From DATCDE01 sp038252405 (lineage in GTDB: Bacteria; Actinomycetota; Actinomycetes; Prado026), in NCBI GenBank assembly GCA_038252405.1, contig JBBSAJ010000002.1:87201-151200 (forward strand): 64,000 bases of DNA, written 5' to 3'. Position numbers and translations under genes: made by a program. The notes beneath the pieces were generated by a model, which ran no database searches, was not told where the DNA came from, and saw only the letters and a list, made by a program, of their open reading frames with translations. Of this stretch, positions 1-7,775 are shown piece after piece. Numbering within the stretch: position 1 is the first letter of the stretch; the number at the start of each line of letters is the position of its first letter.

Positions 1-54
1 GAGCGGTTCGTCGACCCGCTGGCCTGGCTGCGCGCGCACGGGGTGCGGGCCTGA
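1..54 (+). CDS. C-terminal fragment, possible M23 peptidase (partial)
   Basis: Only the last 17 codons and a TGA stop lie in the window; the frame is open from the first base. The peptide contains VDPLAWLRAHGV, which resembles the usual end of secreted M23 (LytM-type) metallopeptidases, where a VDP..WL segment closes the domain. M23 peptidases often neighbour pcrA in Streptomyces-type genomes, which fits the convergent pcrA next door. No catalytic residue is visible, so the family call is an inference from the tail alone. Confidence 0.4.
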   Translation, partial: ERFVDPLAWLRAHGVRA

Positions 55-61
55 GGCCGGC

Positions 62-2329
62 CTACAGCTTCTCGACCGGGGCGTAGCGCAGCAGCAGCCG
101 CTTCACGCCGGACCCGCCGAAGTCGATGGTGGCCTCGGCACGTTCGGCCGCCCCGGCCGTGCTGACCACGGTGCCCAGCCCGAACGTGTCGTGGCTGACC
201 CGGTCCCCCGGCTGCAGCGCGACCACCGCGCGGTTGCCGGGGGACGACGTCCCGGGACGGGCGGCCAGCCGGGCCCCCGCGGGGGTGGACGGCGGCGCGG
301 AGAGCGCTGGCTCCGCACGCTCCCACTCGACCAGCTCGGTCGGGACCTCGTCGAGGAACCGGGACGCCGGCCAGTACTGCGGCGCCCCCCAGGCCGACCG
401 CACGACGGCTCGGGACAGGTACAGCCGCTGCCGGGCCCGGGTGATGCCCACGTAGGCCAGCCGCCGCTCCTCCTCCAGCTCGCGGGGGTCGCCCAGGGAG
501 CGCTGGTGCGGGAAGACGCCGTCCTCCAGCCCGGTGAGGAAGACGACCGGGAACTCCAGGCCCTTGGCCGTGTGCAGGGTCATCAAGGTGACCACGCCGC
601 CGTGCTGGTCGCCGTCCGGGATCTCGTCGGAGTCGGCCACCAGCGACACCCGCTCGAGGAAGTCGGCAAGGGTGCCGTCGGGGTCGGCCTCCTCGAACTC
701 GCGGGCCACCGCCACCAGTTCGAGGACGTTCTCGGCGCGGGTCTCGTCCTGCGGGTCGCTGGAGGACTGCAGCTCACCGAGGTACCCGGTCTGCTCCAGC
801 ACTGCCTCCAGCACGGTGGCCGGACCGGATCCGGCCTCGACCAGGGTGCGCAGCGACTCGACCATCCGGACGAAGCCCTCGATCGCGGTCACCGAGCGGA
901 CCGCGATGCCCGGGGCGTCGGCGGCCCTGGCCAGAGCCTGCCCGAACGGGATCCGCTCGCGGTCGGCGAGCACCTCGACGCAGGCCTCGGCCCGGTCGCC
1001 GATGCCGCGGCGGGGAGTGTTCAGGATCCGGCGCAGCGACACGGTGTCATCCGGGTTGGCCAGCAGCCGCAGGTAGGCGATCGCGTCACGGACCTCCCGG
1101 CGCTCGTAGAAGCGCACCCCGCCGACCACCTTGTAGGGCAGGCCGACCCGGATGAACACCTCCTCGAACACCCGGGACTGCGCGTTGGTCCGGTAGAACA
1201 CGGCCACGTCACCGGCGGTGGCGTGCCCGGCGTCGGTGAGCCGGTCGACCTCCTGGGCCACGAAGGCCGCCTCGTCGTGCTCGTTGTCGGCGACGTAGCC
1301 GACGAGCGGCCAGCCCTGCGCCGAGTCGGTCCACAGGTTCTTCGGCTTGCGGTTGAGGTTGCGGGAGATGACCGCGTTCGCGGCCGACAGGATGGTCTGG
1401 GTGGAGCGGTAGTTGCGCTCCAGCAGGATCGTGTGGGCGGTCGGGTAGTCCTCCTCGAAGGCCAGGATGTTGCGGATCGTGGCGCCCCGGAACGCGTAGA
1501 TCGACTGGTCGGCGTCGCCCACGACGCACAGCTCGGCCGGCTCGACCCCGTGGGCGCCGCGCCCGACCAGCTCGCGCACCAGCACGTACTGGGCGTGGTT
1601 CGTGTCCTGGTACTCGTCCACGAGCACGTGACGGAACCGTCGGTGGTAGTGCTCGGCGACGTCCGGGAAGGCCTGCAACAGGTTGACCGTCGTCATGATC
1701 AGGTCGTCGAAGTCCATGGCGTTGGCCTCGCGCAGCCGCTGCTGGTAGCGCGCGTAGGCCTCGGCCAGGGTCTGCTCCAGGTGGTTGGCCGCCCGCCGCG
1801 CGAACGCCTCGTGGTCGACCAGCTCGTTCTTCAGGTTGCTCACCTGCGCGGAGAACGACCGCGGGGGGTACCGCTTGGGGTCGAGGTCGAGCTCGCGGCA
1901 GACCAGGGTCATCAGCCGCTGGCTGTCAGCGGCGTCGTAGATCGAGAAGGTGGAGCTGAAGCCCAGCTTCGCGTGCTCGGACCGCAGGATCCGCACGCAG
2001 GCGGAGTGGAACGTGGACACCCACATGGCCTTGGCCCGCGGCCCGACGAGGCTGGCCACCCGCTCCTTCATCTCACCCGCGGCCTTGTTGGTGAAGGTGA
2101 TGGCCAGGATCTCCCCCGGCTGGGCTCCTCGGGCCGCCAGCAGGTGAGCGATCCGGTGGGCGAGCACCCGGGTCTTGCCGGAGCCCGCACCGGCGACGAT
2201 GAGCAGCGGGCTGCCCGCGTGCAGCACGGCCTCGCGCTGCTGCGGGTTGAGCCCGTCGAGCAGCGCCTCGGGGTCGGTGCCGGCCCGCGGCGTGGCACGC
2301 GGCTGGGGGCTGTCGAACAGGGTGTCCAT
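62..2329 (-). CDS. pcrA: ATP-dependent DNA helicase PcrA/UvrD
   Basis: Superfamily 1A 3'-5' DNA helicase of about 755 residues, acting in nucleotide excision repair and in clearing proteins such as RecA from DNA. The protein begins MDTLFDSP and has the SF1 motifs in order: Q-motif region LNPQQREAV, Walker A GAGSGKTRV, TFHS, Walker B DEYQDTN, GDADQSIY, NYRST, and TLHTAKGLEF near residue 580. A basic C-terminal tail follows, with the VSHDTFGLGTVV segment typical of actinobacterial PcrA. The open frame runs 54 codons further upstream, but that stretch is low quality and overlaps the divergent deacetylase. The ATG chosen follows a TACACT -10-like hexamer by about ten bases. Confidence 0.95.
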   Translation of the reverse strand: MDTLFDSPQPRATPRAGTDPEALLDGLNPQQREAVLHAGSPLLIVAGAGSGKTRVLAHRIAHLLAARGAQPGEILAITFTNKAAGEMKERVASLVGPRAKAMWVSTFHSACVRILRSEHAKLGFSSTFSIYDAADSQRLMTLVCRELDLDPKRYPPRSFSAQVSNLKNELVDHEAFARRAANHLEQTLAEAYARYQQRLREANAMDFDDLIMTTVNLLQAFPDVAEHYHRRFRHVLVDEYQDTNHAQYVLVRELVGRGAHGVEPAELCVVGDADQSIYAFRGATIRNILAFEEDYPTAHTILLERNYRSTQTILSAANAVISRNLNRKPKNLWTDSAQGWPLVGYVADNEHDEAAFVAQEVDRLTDAGHATAGDVAVFYRTNAQSRVFEEVFIRVGLPYKVVGGVRFYERREVRDAIAYLRLLANPDDTVSLRRILNTPRRGIGDRAEACVEVLADRERIPFGQALARAADAPGIAVRSVTAIEGFVRMVESLRTLVEAGSGPATVLEAVLEQTGYLGELQSSSDPQDETRAENVLELVAVAREFEEADPDGTLADFLERVSLVADSDEIPDGDQHGGVVTLMTLHTAKGLEFPVVFLTGLEDGVFPHQRSLGDPRELEEERRLAYVGITRARQRLYLSRAVVRSAWGAPQYWPASRFLDEVPTELVEWERAEPALSAPPSTPAGARLAARPGTSSPGNRAVVALQPGDRVSHDTFGLGTVVSTAGAAERAEATIDFGGSGVKRLLLRYAPVEKL

Positions 2330-2398
2330 CTCCGGCTCGAGTGTAGGTGGCCGGACCGACGGCGAGACCGACGGCAGGCCCACGCGGGGCCGGCCGCA

Positions 2399-2404
2399 TA
2401 GGCT
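2399..2404 (+). promoter_or_regulatory. Predicted -10 hexamer (TAGGCT) before the PIG-L gene
   Basis: TAGGCT lies seven bases before the ATG at 2412, so the transcript would start at or near the start codon (leaderless). No good -35 is visible. Confidence 0.4.
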
Positions 2405-2411
2405 GCCGCCC

Positions 2412-3131
2412 ATGCTCTCCGACGCTGAGATCGAGCGCGTGCTCGTCGTGACCGCCCATCCGGACGACGTGGACTTCGGGGCCGGCGGCACCGTGGCCTC
2501 CTGGACCCGGGCCGGCCTCGCGGTGACCTACGCGATCATCACGAGCGGGGATGCCGGCGGCTTCGACCCCGACGTCCCCAGGGACCGAATCCCGGCCATC
2601 CGGCAGGCCGAGCAGCGGGCCGCCGGGGAGCAGCTCGGCGTCCACGACGTGCGGTTCCTCGGCTACGTCGACGGCGAGCTGACCGTCACCCACGAGCTGC
2701 GCCGGGACATCAGCCGGGTGATCCGCCAGGTGCGCCCGCAGCGGATGGTCGTGCAGTCGCCCGAGCGCAACTGGGACCGGATCGGCGCGTCCCACCCGGA
2801 CCACATGGCGGCCGGTGAGGCGGCCCTGCAGGCCGTCTACCCGGATGCGCGCAACCCGTTCGCGCACCCGTCGCTGCTGCGTGACGAGGGGCTGGCCGAG
2901 TGGGTGGTGCCCGAAGTGTGGGTGATGGGCACGCCGGCCCCCAACCACTACGTCGACGTGACGGACAGCTTCGCCGACAAGATCTCAGCGCTGCAGGCCC
3001 ACGCGTCGCAGACCTCGCACGTGGCCGAGCTCGAGGAGTTCGTCCGCGGCTGGGCGGTGCGCACCGCGGCCGCGGCCGGCCTGCCGGAGGGCCGGCTGGC
3101 CGAGGCGTTCAAGGTGGTCGCGACCGGCTGA
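2412..3131 (+). CDS. PIG-L/LmbE family zinc deacetylase
   Basis: A 239-residue protein of the PIG-L family, zinc-dependent enzymes that remove N-acetyl groups from N-acetylglucosamine-type substrates. The zinc site is visible as AHPDD near residue 16 and the HPDH motif around residue 130. In actinobacteria the family includes MshB (mycothiol biosynthesis) and Mca (mycothiol S-conjugate amidase). The protein is shorter than typical MshB or Mca (about 290-300 residues), so a related deacetylase of unknown substrate is as likely. The start was chosen at the ATG after a TAGGCT -10-like box. Upstream in-frame codons would overlap pcrA and look like non-coding sequence. Confidence 0.85.
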   Translation: MLSDAEIERVLVVTAHPDDVDFGAGGTVASWTRAGLAVTYAIITSGDAGGFDPDVPRDRIPAIRQAEQRAAGEQLGVHDVRFLGYVDGELTVTHELRRDISRVIRQVRPQRMVVQSPERNWDRIGASHPDHMAAGEAALQAVYPDARNPFAHPSLLRDEGLAEWVVPEVWVMGTPAPNHYVDVTDSFADKISALQAHASQTSHVAELEEFVRGWAVRTAAAAGLPEGRLAEAFKVVATG

Positions 3132-3156
3132 CCCGCTGTCGTTGCAGTCCGGGCCG

Positions 3157-3182
3157 AAGGTCAGGTCCAAAGGTCAGGTCCA
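3157..3182. repeat. 13-bp perfect tandem repeat, two copies
   Basis: The unit AAGGTCAGGTCCA occurs twice head to tail between two convergent genes. The second copy covers the stop codon of the membrane-protein gene at 3174. No function is evident. Confidence 0.7.
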
Positions 3183-3527
3183 GAGGACCGCGACGCCGAT
3201 GTTCACCAGGGTGAGGCCGCCGATGGCGCCCCACACGCCGGTGCTCACCGACTCCTTCTTCCGGTTGGCCACGATCAGCCCCAGGATCACCAGGAGCACG
3301 AGCAGCTTCACGGCCACCTTGGTGTTGTTCACCGGGTTCGCCGGGTCGTTCTCGGCCTGCAGGACGCCGACCAGGGCGATGCCGGTCACCAGCTGAGTGA
3401 GCGCCCCGTGGAGCATCGCCGGGTTGACCACCCGGGTGGTGGCAGACATCTGCACCAGGAAACCGCCGAGCAGGCTGGCGAGTCCGACGAAGTGCAGGAT
3501 GAGCAGGACCTTCTCGACCCAGGACAT
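3174..3527 (-). CDS. Small integral membrane protein
   Basis: A 117-residue protein with four hydrophobic stretches, roughly residues 7-27, 40-60, 70-88 and 95-116, joined by short polar loops. It looks like the four-helix membrane proteins of unknown function often found beside pcrA in actinobacteria. No catalytic motif is visible. It is divergent from the mprA-like regulator, with 67 bases between the two starts, so the direct repeats at 3564 could also affect its promoter. Confidence 0.75.
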   Translation of the reverse strand: MSWVEKVLLILHFVGLASLLGGFLVQMSATTRVVNPAMLHGALTQLVTGIALVGVLQAENDPANPVNNTKVAVKLLVLLVILGLIVANRKKESVSTGVWGAIGGLTLVNIGVAVLWT

Positions 3528-3563
3528 GCCCGGGAGCCTACGGGGCGGCCGGGCCGGCGCTGC

Positions 3564-3585
3564 TCTCAGGTGAGTTTCAGGTGGT
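3564..3585 (+). promoter_or_regulatory. Tandem octamer operator (MprA-box-like) before mprA
   Basis: The octamers CTCAGGTG and TTCAGGTG are separated by three bases, giving an exact 11-bp period, one helical turn. This is the usual geometry of OmpR-family binding sites and resembles the MprA box described in mycobacteria. It ends just before the ribosome-binding region of the regulator gene, suggesting autoregulation. Confidence 0.6.
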
Positions 3586-3594
3586 CAGGGCAGG

Positions 3595-4287
3595 ATGATC
3601 GCCGTGAAGGTGCTCGTGGTCGAGGACGACCCGTCGGTGCGCGAGTCGCTGCGCCGCTCGCTCGCCTTCAACGGCTACCAGGTGGCCCTGGCCGCGGACG
3701 GCGTGGACGGGCTGGCCGCCTTGGACCGGGAGCGTCCCGACGTCGTCGTCCTCGACGTCATGATGCCCCGGATGGACGGACTGGAGACCTGCCGGCGGAT
3801 CCGCGCAGCCGGGATCGACCTGCCGGTGCTCATGCTCACCGCACGGGACGAGGTCTCCGACCGCGTCGCCGGCCTGGACGCCGGAGCGGACGACTACCTG
3901 CCCAAGCCGTTCGCGCTCGAGGAGCTGCTGGCCCGGCTGCGGGCGCTGCTGCGTCGCGCCCCGGACGCCGGTTCCGCGGACGAGTCGCTGCGTTTCGCCG
4001 ACCTGGCGCTGGACCGGGCCACCCGCGAGGTGACCCGTGGTGAGCGGGCCATCCACCTGACCCGCACCGAGTTCGCGCTGCTCGAGATGCTGCTGCTGCA
4101 CCCCCGCCGGGTGCTGACCCGTGAGCAGCTGCTCGAGGAGGTGTGGGGCTACGACTTCCCGACGACCGCGAACTCGCTCGAGGTCTATGTCGGGTACCTG
4201 CGCCGCAAGACCGAGGAGGGCGGCGAGCCGCGCCTGGTGCACACGGTGCGTGGCGTCGGCTACGTGCTGCGCGAGTCACCCCCGTGA
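3595..4287 (+). CDS. mprA: OmpR-family response regulator, MprA-like
   Basis: A 230-residue response regulator: receiver domain at residues 5-120 with acidic residues E10-D12, phospho-acceptor D54 and K104, then a winged-helix DNA-binding domain at residues 130-226 with the conserved NSLEVYVGYLRRK recognition region. It overlaps the kinase gene by four bases, and an HtrA-like protease follows. That order, regulator-kinase-protease, matches mprA-mprB-pepD of Mycobacterium, an envelope-stress system. The start could be the ATG or the GTG three codons downstream. Repeats upstream suggest autoregulation. The orthology is inferred from order and domain type. Confidence 0.85.
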   Translation: MIAVKVLVVEDDPSVRESLRRSLAFNGYQVALAADGVDGLAALDRERPDVVVLDVMMPRMDGLETCRRIRAAGIDLPVLMLTARDEVSDRVAGLDAGADDYLPKPFALEELLARLRALLRRAPDAGSADESLRFADLALDRATREVTRGERAIHLTRTEFALLEMLLLHPRRVLTREQLLEEVWGYDFPTTANSLEVYVGYLRRKTEEGGEPRLVHTVRGVGYVLRESPP

Positions 4288-5678
4288 CCCGGCTGCGCCG
4301 GACGCTGCGGCTGCGGACCCGGATCGCGCTCCTCGTCGCTGTCGCGGTGGGACTCACGGTGGCGGCGACGTCCGCGGCCGCCTTCTTCACCGTGCGCACC
4401 CAGCTGTACGCGGCGCTCGACCAGTCGCTGCTCGGTCAGGCTCAAGCAGCGATCAACTCGCCGCTGGCGGACCCCACCCGGCTGGTGCAGGTCCCGTCGG
4501 CGGCGCTGGAGGCCGGTGACGTGCGGATCGCGCTGCTCGAGGCCAACGGCACCGCCTTCGTCGCCGCGGGCGGGCTGGCGCCCCCCCTGGCCGACGCGGA
4601 GCTCGCGGTCGCGCAGGGCCGCTCGGGCACGTCGATGCGCGGGGCCCGGGGCATCGGCGAGTCGTTCCGGGTGGTCGCCGTCGCCGTGCGCCCCGGGCTG
4701 GCGCTGGTCCTGGCCCAGTCGACGGCCACCCTGGAGTCCACCTTGAGCGCCCTCGGGCTGGTGCTGCTCATCGTCGGCGTGCTCGGGGTCGGCCTGGCCG
4801 CGGTGGTGGGGCTGCTGGTGGCCCGCGCCTCGCTACGGCCGGTCGAGGCCCTCACGGCCGCGACCGAGCACATCACGGCGACCGAGCAGCTGACCCCGAT
4901 CCCGGTGAGCGGGGACGACGAGCTGGCCCGGCTGACGACGTCGTTCAACGCGATGCTCGCCGCGCTGGAGGCCTCCCGCACCCGGCAGCGGCGGCTGGTG
5001 GCCGACGCCGGGCACGAGCTGCGCACCCCGCTGACCAGCCTGCGGACCAACCTCGACCTGCTGGCCCAAAGCGAGCGGCCCGGCGTGGCTGTCGGCCTCG
5101 AGCCCGGGGAGCGCGCCGCGTTGCTCTCCGACGTCCGGGCCCAGGTCGAGGAGCTCGGCGCCCTGGTGGGCGACCTGGTCGAGCTGTCCCGCGACGCCCC
5201 GCCCGCCACTCGGGTCGAGCAGGTCGACCTGGCCGAGGTGGTGGACCGGTCGGTCGCCCGGGTCCGACGGCGGGCCCCCGGGGTCGTCTTCGACGTGGCG
5301 GCCGACAGCTGGGCCGTGGTGGGCGACAGCACCGCGCTGGAGCGGGCCGTGACCAACCTGCTGGACAACGCGGCCAAGTGGAGCCCCGCGGGCGGCACGG
5401 TGACCGTGGCGCTGTCCGACGGTCGGCTCACTGTGACCGACCAGGGCCCCGGGATCAGCGACGACGACCTGCCGCACGTCTTCGACCGGTTCTACCGCTC
5501 CGATGCCGCCCGGTCCATGCCCGGATCGGGTCTGGGCCTGTCGATCGTGGCGCAGACCGTGCAGCGGCACGGCGGGACCGTGGCCGCCGGGCGGTGCGCC
5601 GGCGGCGGCGCCCAGCTGGTGGTCCAGCTGCCGGGCTCCGGCCTCGCCGCCCCCTCGACGTCGTCCAGCGCTTCTTAG
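4284..5678 (+). CDS. mprB: Sensor histidine kinase, MprB-like
   Basis: A 464-residue membrane kinase. A first transmembrane helix spans about residues 12-35, followed by an extracytoplasmic sensor region of about 115 residues, a second helix at about 150-178, HAMP, HisKA with phospho-acceptor histidine in GHELRTPLTS, then HATPase_c with N-box NLLDNAAKW, G1 DQGPGI and G2 GSGLGLSIV. The GTG start overlaps the regulator stop as GTGA, implying translational coupling. Its partner should be the regulator immediately upstream. The order with the following protease matches mycobacterial mprAB-pepD; in that system the kinase senses surface and unfolded-protein stress. Confidence 0.87.
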   Translation: MTRLRRTLRLRTRIALLVAVAVGLTVAATSAAAFFTVRTQLYAALDQSLLGQAQAAINSPLADPTRLVQVPSAALEAGDVRIALLEANGTAFVAAGGLAPPLADAELAVAQGRSGTSMRGARGIGESFRVVAVAVRPGLALVLAQSTATLESTLSALGLVLLIVGVLGVGLAAVVGLLVARASLRPVEALTAATEHITATEQLTPIPVSGDDELARLTTSFNAMLAALEASRTRQRRLVADAGHELRTPLTSLRTNLDLLAQSERPGVAVGLEPGERAALLSDVRAQVEELGALVGDLVELSRDAPPATRVEQVDLAEVVDRSVARVRRRAPGVVFDVAADSWAVVGDSTALERAVTNLLDNAAKWSPAGGTVTVALSDGRLTVTDQGPGISDDDLPHVFDRFYRSDAARSMPGSGLGLSIVAQTVQRHGGTVAAGRCAGGGAQLVVQLPGSGLAAPSTSSSAS

Positions 5679-5716
5679 GGCGCTCTGGCGGCTCTCTCAG
5701 CGTGCTCTCAGACGCA
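5673..5716 (+). promoter_or_regulatory. Four in-phase 11-bp repeats before pepD
   Basis: TCT occurs at 5673, 5684, 5695 and 5706, exactly 11 bp apart; the last two repeats are both TCTCAG. The array overlaps the end of the kinase gene and lies 20-60 bases before the protease start, as expected for activation by an OmpR-family regulator. It matches the period and core of the sites at 3564 and 12642. Confidence 0.6.
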
Positions 5717-5734
5717 CCCGGCACCCTTGGGTGC

Positions 5735-7075
5735 ATGACCGAGAACTCGCCCTGGAAGGCCCCCGAGCAGCCAACGGCCCAGGACACCGTCCCGGTGTTC
5801 GCCGGCCCGGTTCCTCCCGCGACCCCCTCGGCCGCCCCTCCCCCGGTGGCCGGGCAGCCCGCGACGCTGACCGACCTATGGGGCCCGCCCACTGGCCCGC
5901 CGTCGCCTCCCGATCCCACGGACACGATCGCCTTCGGCACGCCGCTGCCGGAGGCAGCCCCGGCCGCGGCGGGCTCGGTGCCGCGCAGCCGGCGGGGCCG
6001 CACGGCGGCGCTGGTGACGTCCACCGCCCTGGTCGCCGGCCTGCTGGGCGGCGGCATCGGTGGCGTCATCGGGGCCAACCGGGCCGAGCAGACCGGCACG
6101 ACGACGGTGACGACGGGTACCACCTCGGGCACGACGACCACCGTCCAGCTGCCCACGGGATCGGTCGCGGAGGTGGCCGCCACGGTCGGCCCGAGCGTCG
6201 TGTCGATCCAGTTCCGCAACTCGACCAGTGGTGGCGAGGGGTCCGGGGTGATCCTCACCGCCGACGGCAAGATCCTCACCAACAACCACGTGGTCGAGGG
6301 CGCAGTCGGCGGTGGCACCCTCACGGTCACCTTCAGCGACGGCAAGTCCGTGCCGGCCAAGATCATCGGCCGCGACCCGTCGTCCGACCTCGCGGTCATC
6401 CAGGCCCAGAATGTGACCGGCGCCAAGCCCGCGATGCTGGGCAGCTCGGCCAACCTGGTGGTCGGCGAGTCGGTCGTGGCCATCGGGTCGCCGCTCGGCC
6501 TGTCCGGCACCGTCACCTCCGGCATCGTCAGCGCACTGAACCGTCCGGTGAGCACCGGCACGGGCGCGACCAACGGCGGTGCCGCCTTCGACGCGATCCA
6601 GACGGACGCGGCGATCAACCCGGGCAACTCCGGCGGGGCGCTGGCGAACCTGGGCGGCCAGGTCGTGGGCATCAACTCGGCGATCGCCACCCTCGGCACG
6701 ACGGTCGGCAGCCAGTCCGGCTCGATCGGCCTGGGCTTCTCGATCCCGATCGACCAGGCCAAGCGGATAGCCGACGAGCTGATCAAGTCCGGTCAGGCAA
6801 CCAAGCCGCAGCTCGGCGTCACCGTCGGCGACGCACCGAACGGCGGGGCGCAGATCGGTACGGTCACCGCGAGCGGCGCGGCCGCCAAGGCCGGTCTCAA
6901 GGCCGGCGACGTCGTCACCTCGTTCGGCGGCCGTCCGATCGAGGACGCCAACGCCCTCGTCGCCGCCGTCCGGTCGTCCGCACCGGGCAGCCAGCAGCAG
7001 GTGACCTACGTGCGGGGCGGCCAGACGCTGACCACCACGGTCACCCTCGAATCGGTCCCCTCAACCACCAGCTGA
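5735..7075 (+). CDS. pepD: HtrA-like membrane-anchored serine protease with PDZ domain
   Basis: A 446-residue protein with a proline-rich cytoplasmic N-terminus of about 90 residues, one transmembrane helix (about residues 95-118), a Thr/Gly-rich linker, a trypsin-like domain and a C-terminal PDZ domain (about 350-440). The catalytic triad is visible: His in TNNHVVEGA, Asp in SSDLAV and Ser in GNSGGAL. HtrA proteases degrade or refold damaged envelope proteins. The location after mprA-mprB matches mycobacterial pepD (Rv0983), a known target of MprA. Repeats upstream suggest the same control here. A strong hairpin follows the stop. Confidence 0.88.
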   Translation: MTENSPWKAPEQPTAQDTVPVFAGPVPPATPSAAPPPVAGQPATLTDLWGPPTGPPSPPDPTDTIAFGTPLPEAAPAAAGSVPRSRRGRTAALVTSTALVAGLLGGGIGGVIGANRAEQTGTTTVTTGTTSGTTTTVQLPTGSVAEVAATVGPSVVSIQFRNSTSGGEGSGVILTADGKILTNNHVVEGAVGGGTLTVTFSDGKSVPAKIIGRDPSSDLAVIQAQNVTGAKPAMLGSSANLVVGESVVAIGSPLGLSGTVTSGIVSALNRPVSTGTGATNGGAAFDAIQTDAAINPGNSGGALANLGGQVVGINSAIATLGTTVGSQSGSIGLGFSIPIDQAKRIADELIKSGQATKPQLGVTVGDAPNGGAQIGTVTASGAAAKAGLKAGDVVTSFGGRPIEDANALVAAVRSSAPGSQQQVTYVRGGQTLTTTVTLESVPSTTS

Positions 7076-7076
7076 C

Positions 7077-7126
7077 GACGGGTCCGGGTGAGGACGACGT
7101 CTCCGTCGTCCTCACCCCGACCCGTC
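7077..7126. terminator. Bidirectional terminator-like hairpin
   Basis: Two 23-nt arms with one mismatch flank a 4-nt loop between the convergent pepD and LuxR-type regulator genes. The right arm overlaps the regulator stop codon. There is no T-tract on either side, as is common in actinobacteria. It shares a 15-base core with the hairpin at 29221. Confidence 0.8.
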
Positions 7127-7775
7127 AGATGAGGCGGCGGTCGGCGGCCCACCGGGTCAGCTCGTGCCGGTTGGACAGCTGCAGCTTGCGCAGCACCGCG
7201 GAAACGTGGGTCTCCACCGTCTTGACCGAGATGAACAGCTCCTTGGCCACCTCCTTGTAGGCGTAGCCGCGGGCGATCAGCCGAAGCACCTCCCGCTCCC
7301 GCTGGCTGAGCCGGTCCAGCTCCTCGTCCACGACGGGGGCGTCCGCCACGCCGGAGAACGCGTCCAGCACGAAGCCGGCCAGCCGCGGCGAGAAGACGGC
7401 GTCCCCGTCGGCGACCCGGTGGATCGCGGCAGCCAGCTCCGGCCCGGTGATCGACTTGGTCACGTAGCCGCGCGCCCCGGCCCGGATCACGCCGATGACG
7501 TCCGCCGCGGCGTCGGAGACCGACAGCGCGAGGAACCGGGTGTCCGGCTGCTGGGCGGTGCAGCGACGGATCACCTCCGCGCCATTGCCGCCCGGCAGGT
7601 GGACGTCGAGCAGAACGACGTCCGGCCGGGTGGCCAGCACCACGTTGACCGCCTGCTCCACGTCGGCCGCCTCGCCAACCACCTCCACCGCGTCACCGAG
7701 CTCGGCCCGCACCCCCGTCCGGAACATCCGGTGGTCGTCGACGATGACCACCCGGGGCGGCTGCTCGTCGCTCAT
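7125..7775 (-). CDS. LuxR/NarL-family response regulator (LiaR-like)
   Basis: A 216-residue regulator: receiver domain at about residues 8-125, with phospho-acceptor Asp in VVLLDVHLPGG and Lys in YVTKS, then a LuxR-type helix-turn-helix at about 150-212 with LSQREREVLRLIARG and VKTVETHVSAVLRKL. Its ATG overlaps the kinase stop as ATGA, so the two are translationally coupled. The pair beside a divergent PspC/toastrack gene resembles LiaRS/Psp-type envelope-stress systems. Its likely target is that divergent gene. It ends inside a strong bidirectional hairpin. Confidence 0.88.
   Translation of the reverse strand: MSDEQPPRVVIVDDHRMFRTGVRAELGDAVEVVGEAADVEQAVNVVLATRPDVVLLDVHLPGGNGAEVIRRCTAQQPDTRFLALSVSDAAADVIGVIRAGARGYVTKSITGPELAAAIHRVADGDAVFSPRLAGFVLDAFSGVADAPVVDEELDRLSQREREVLRLIARGYAYKEVAKELFISVKTVETHVSAVLRKLQLSNRHELTRWAADRRLI

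Noticed and set aside
2330..2491. Upstream start for PcrA giving 809 residues
   Set aside because: The extra 54 residues do not resemble PcrA and overlap the divergent PIG-L gene.
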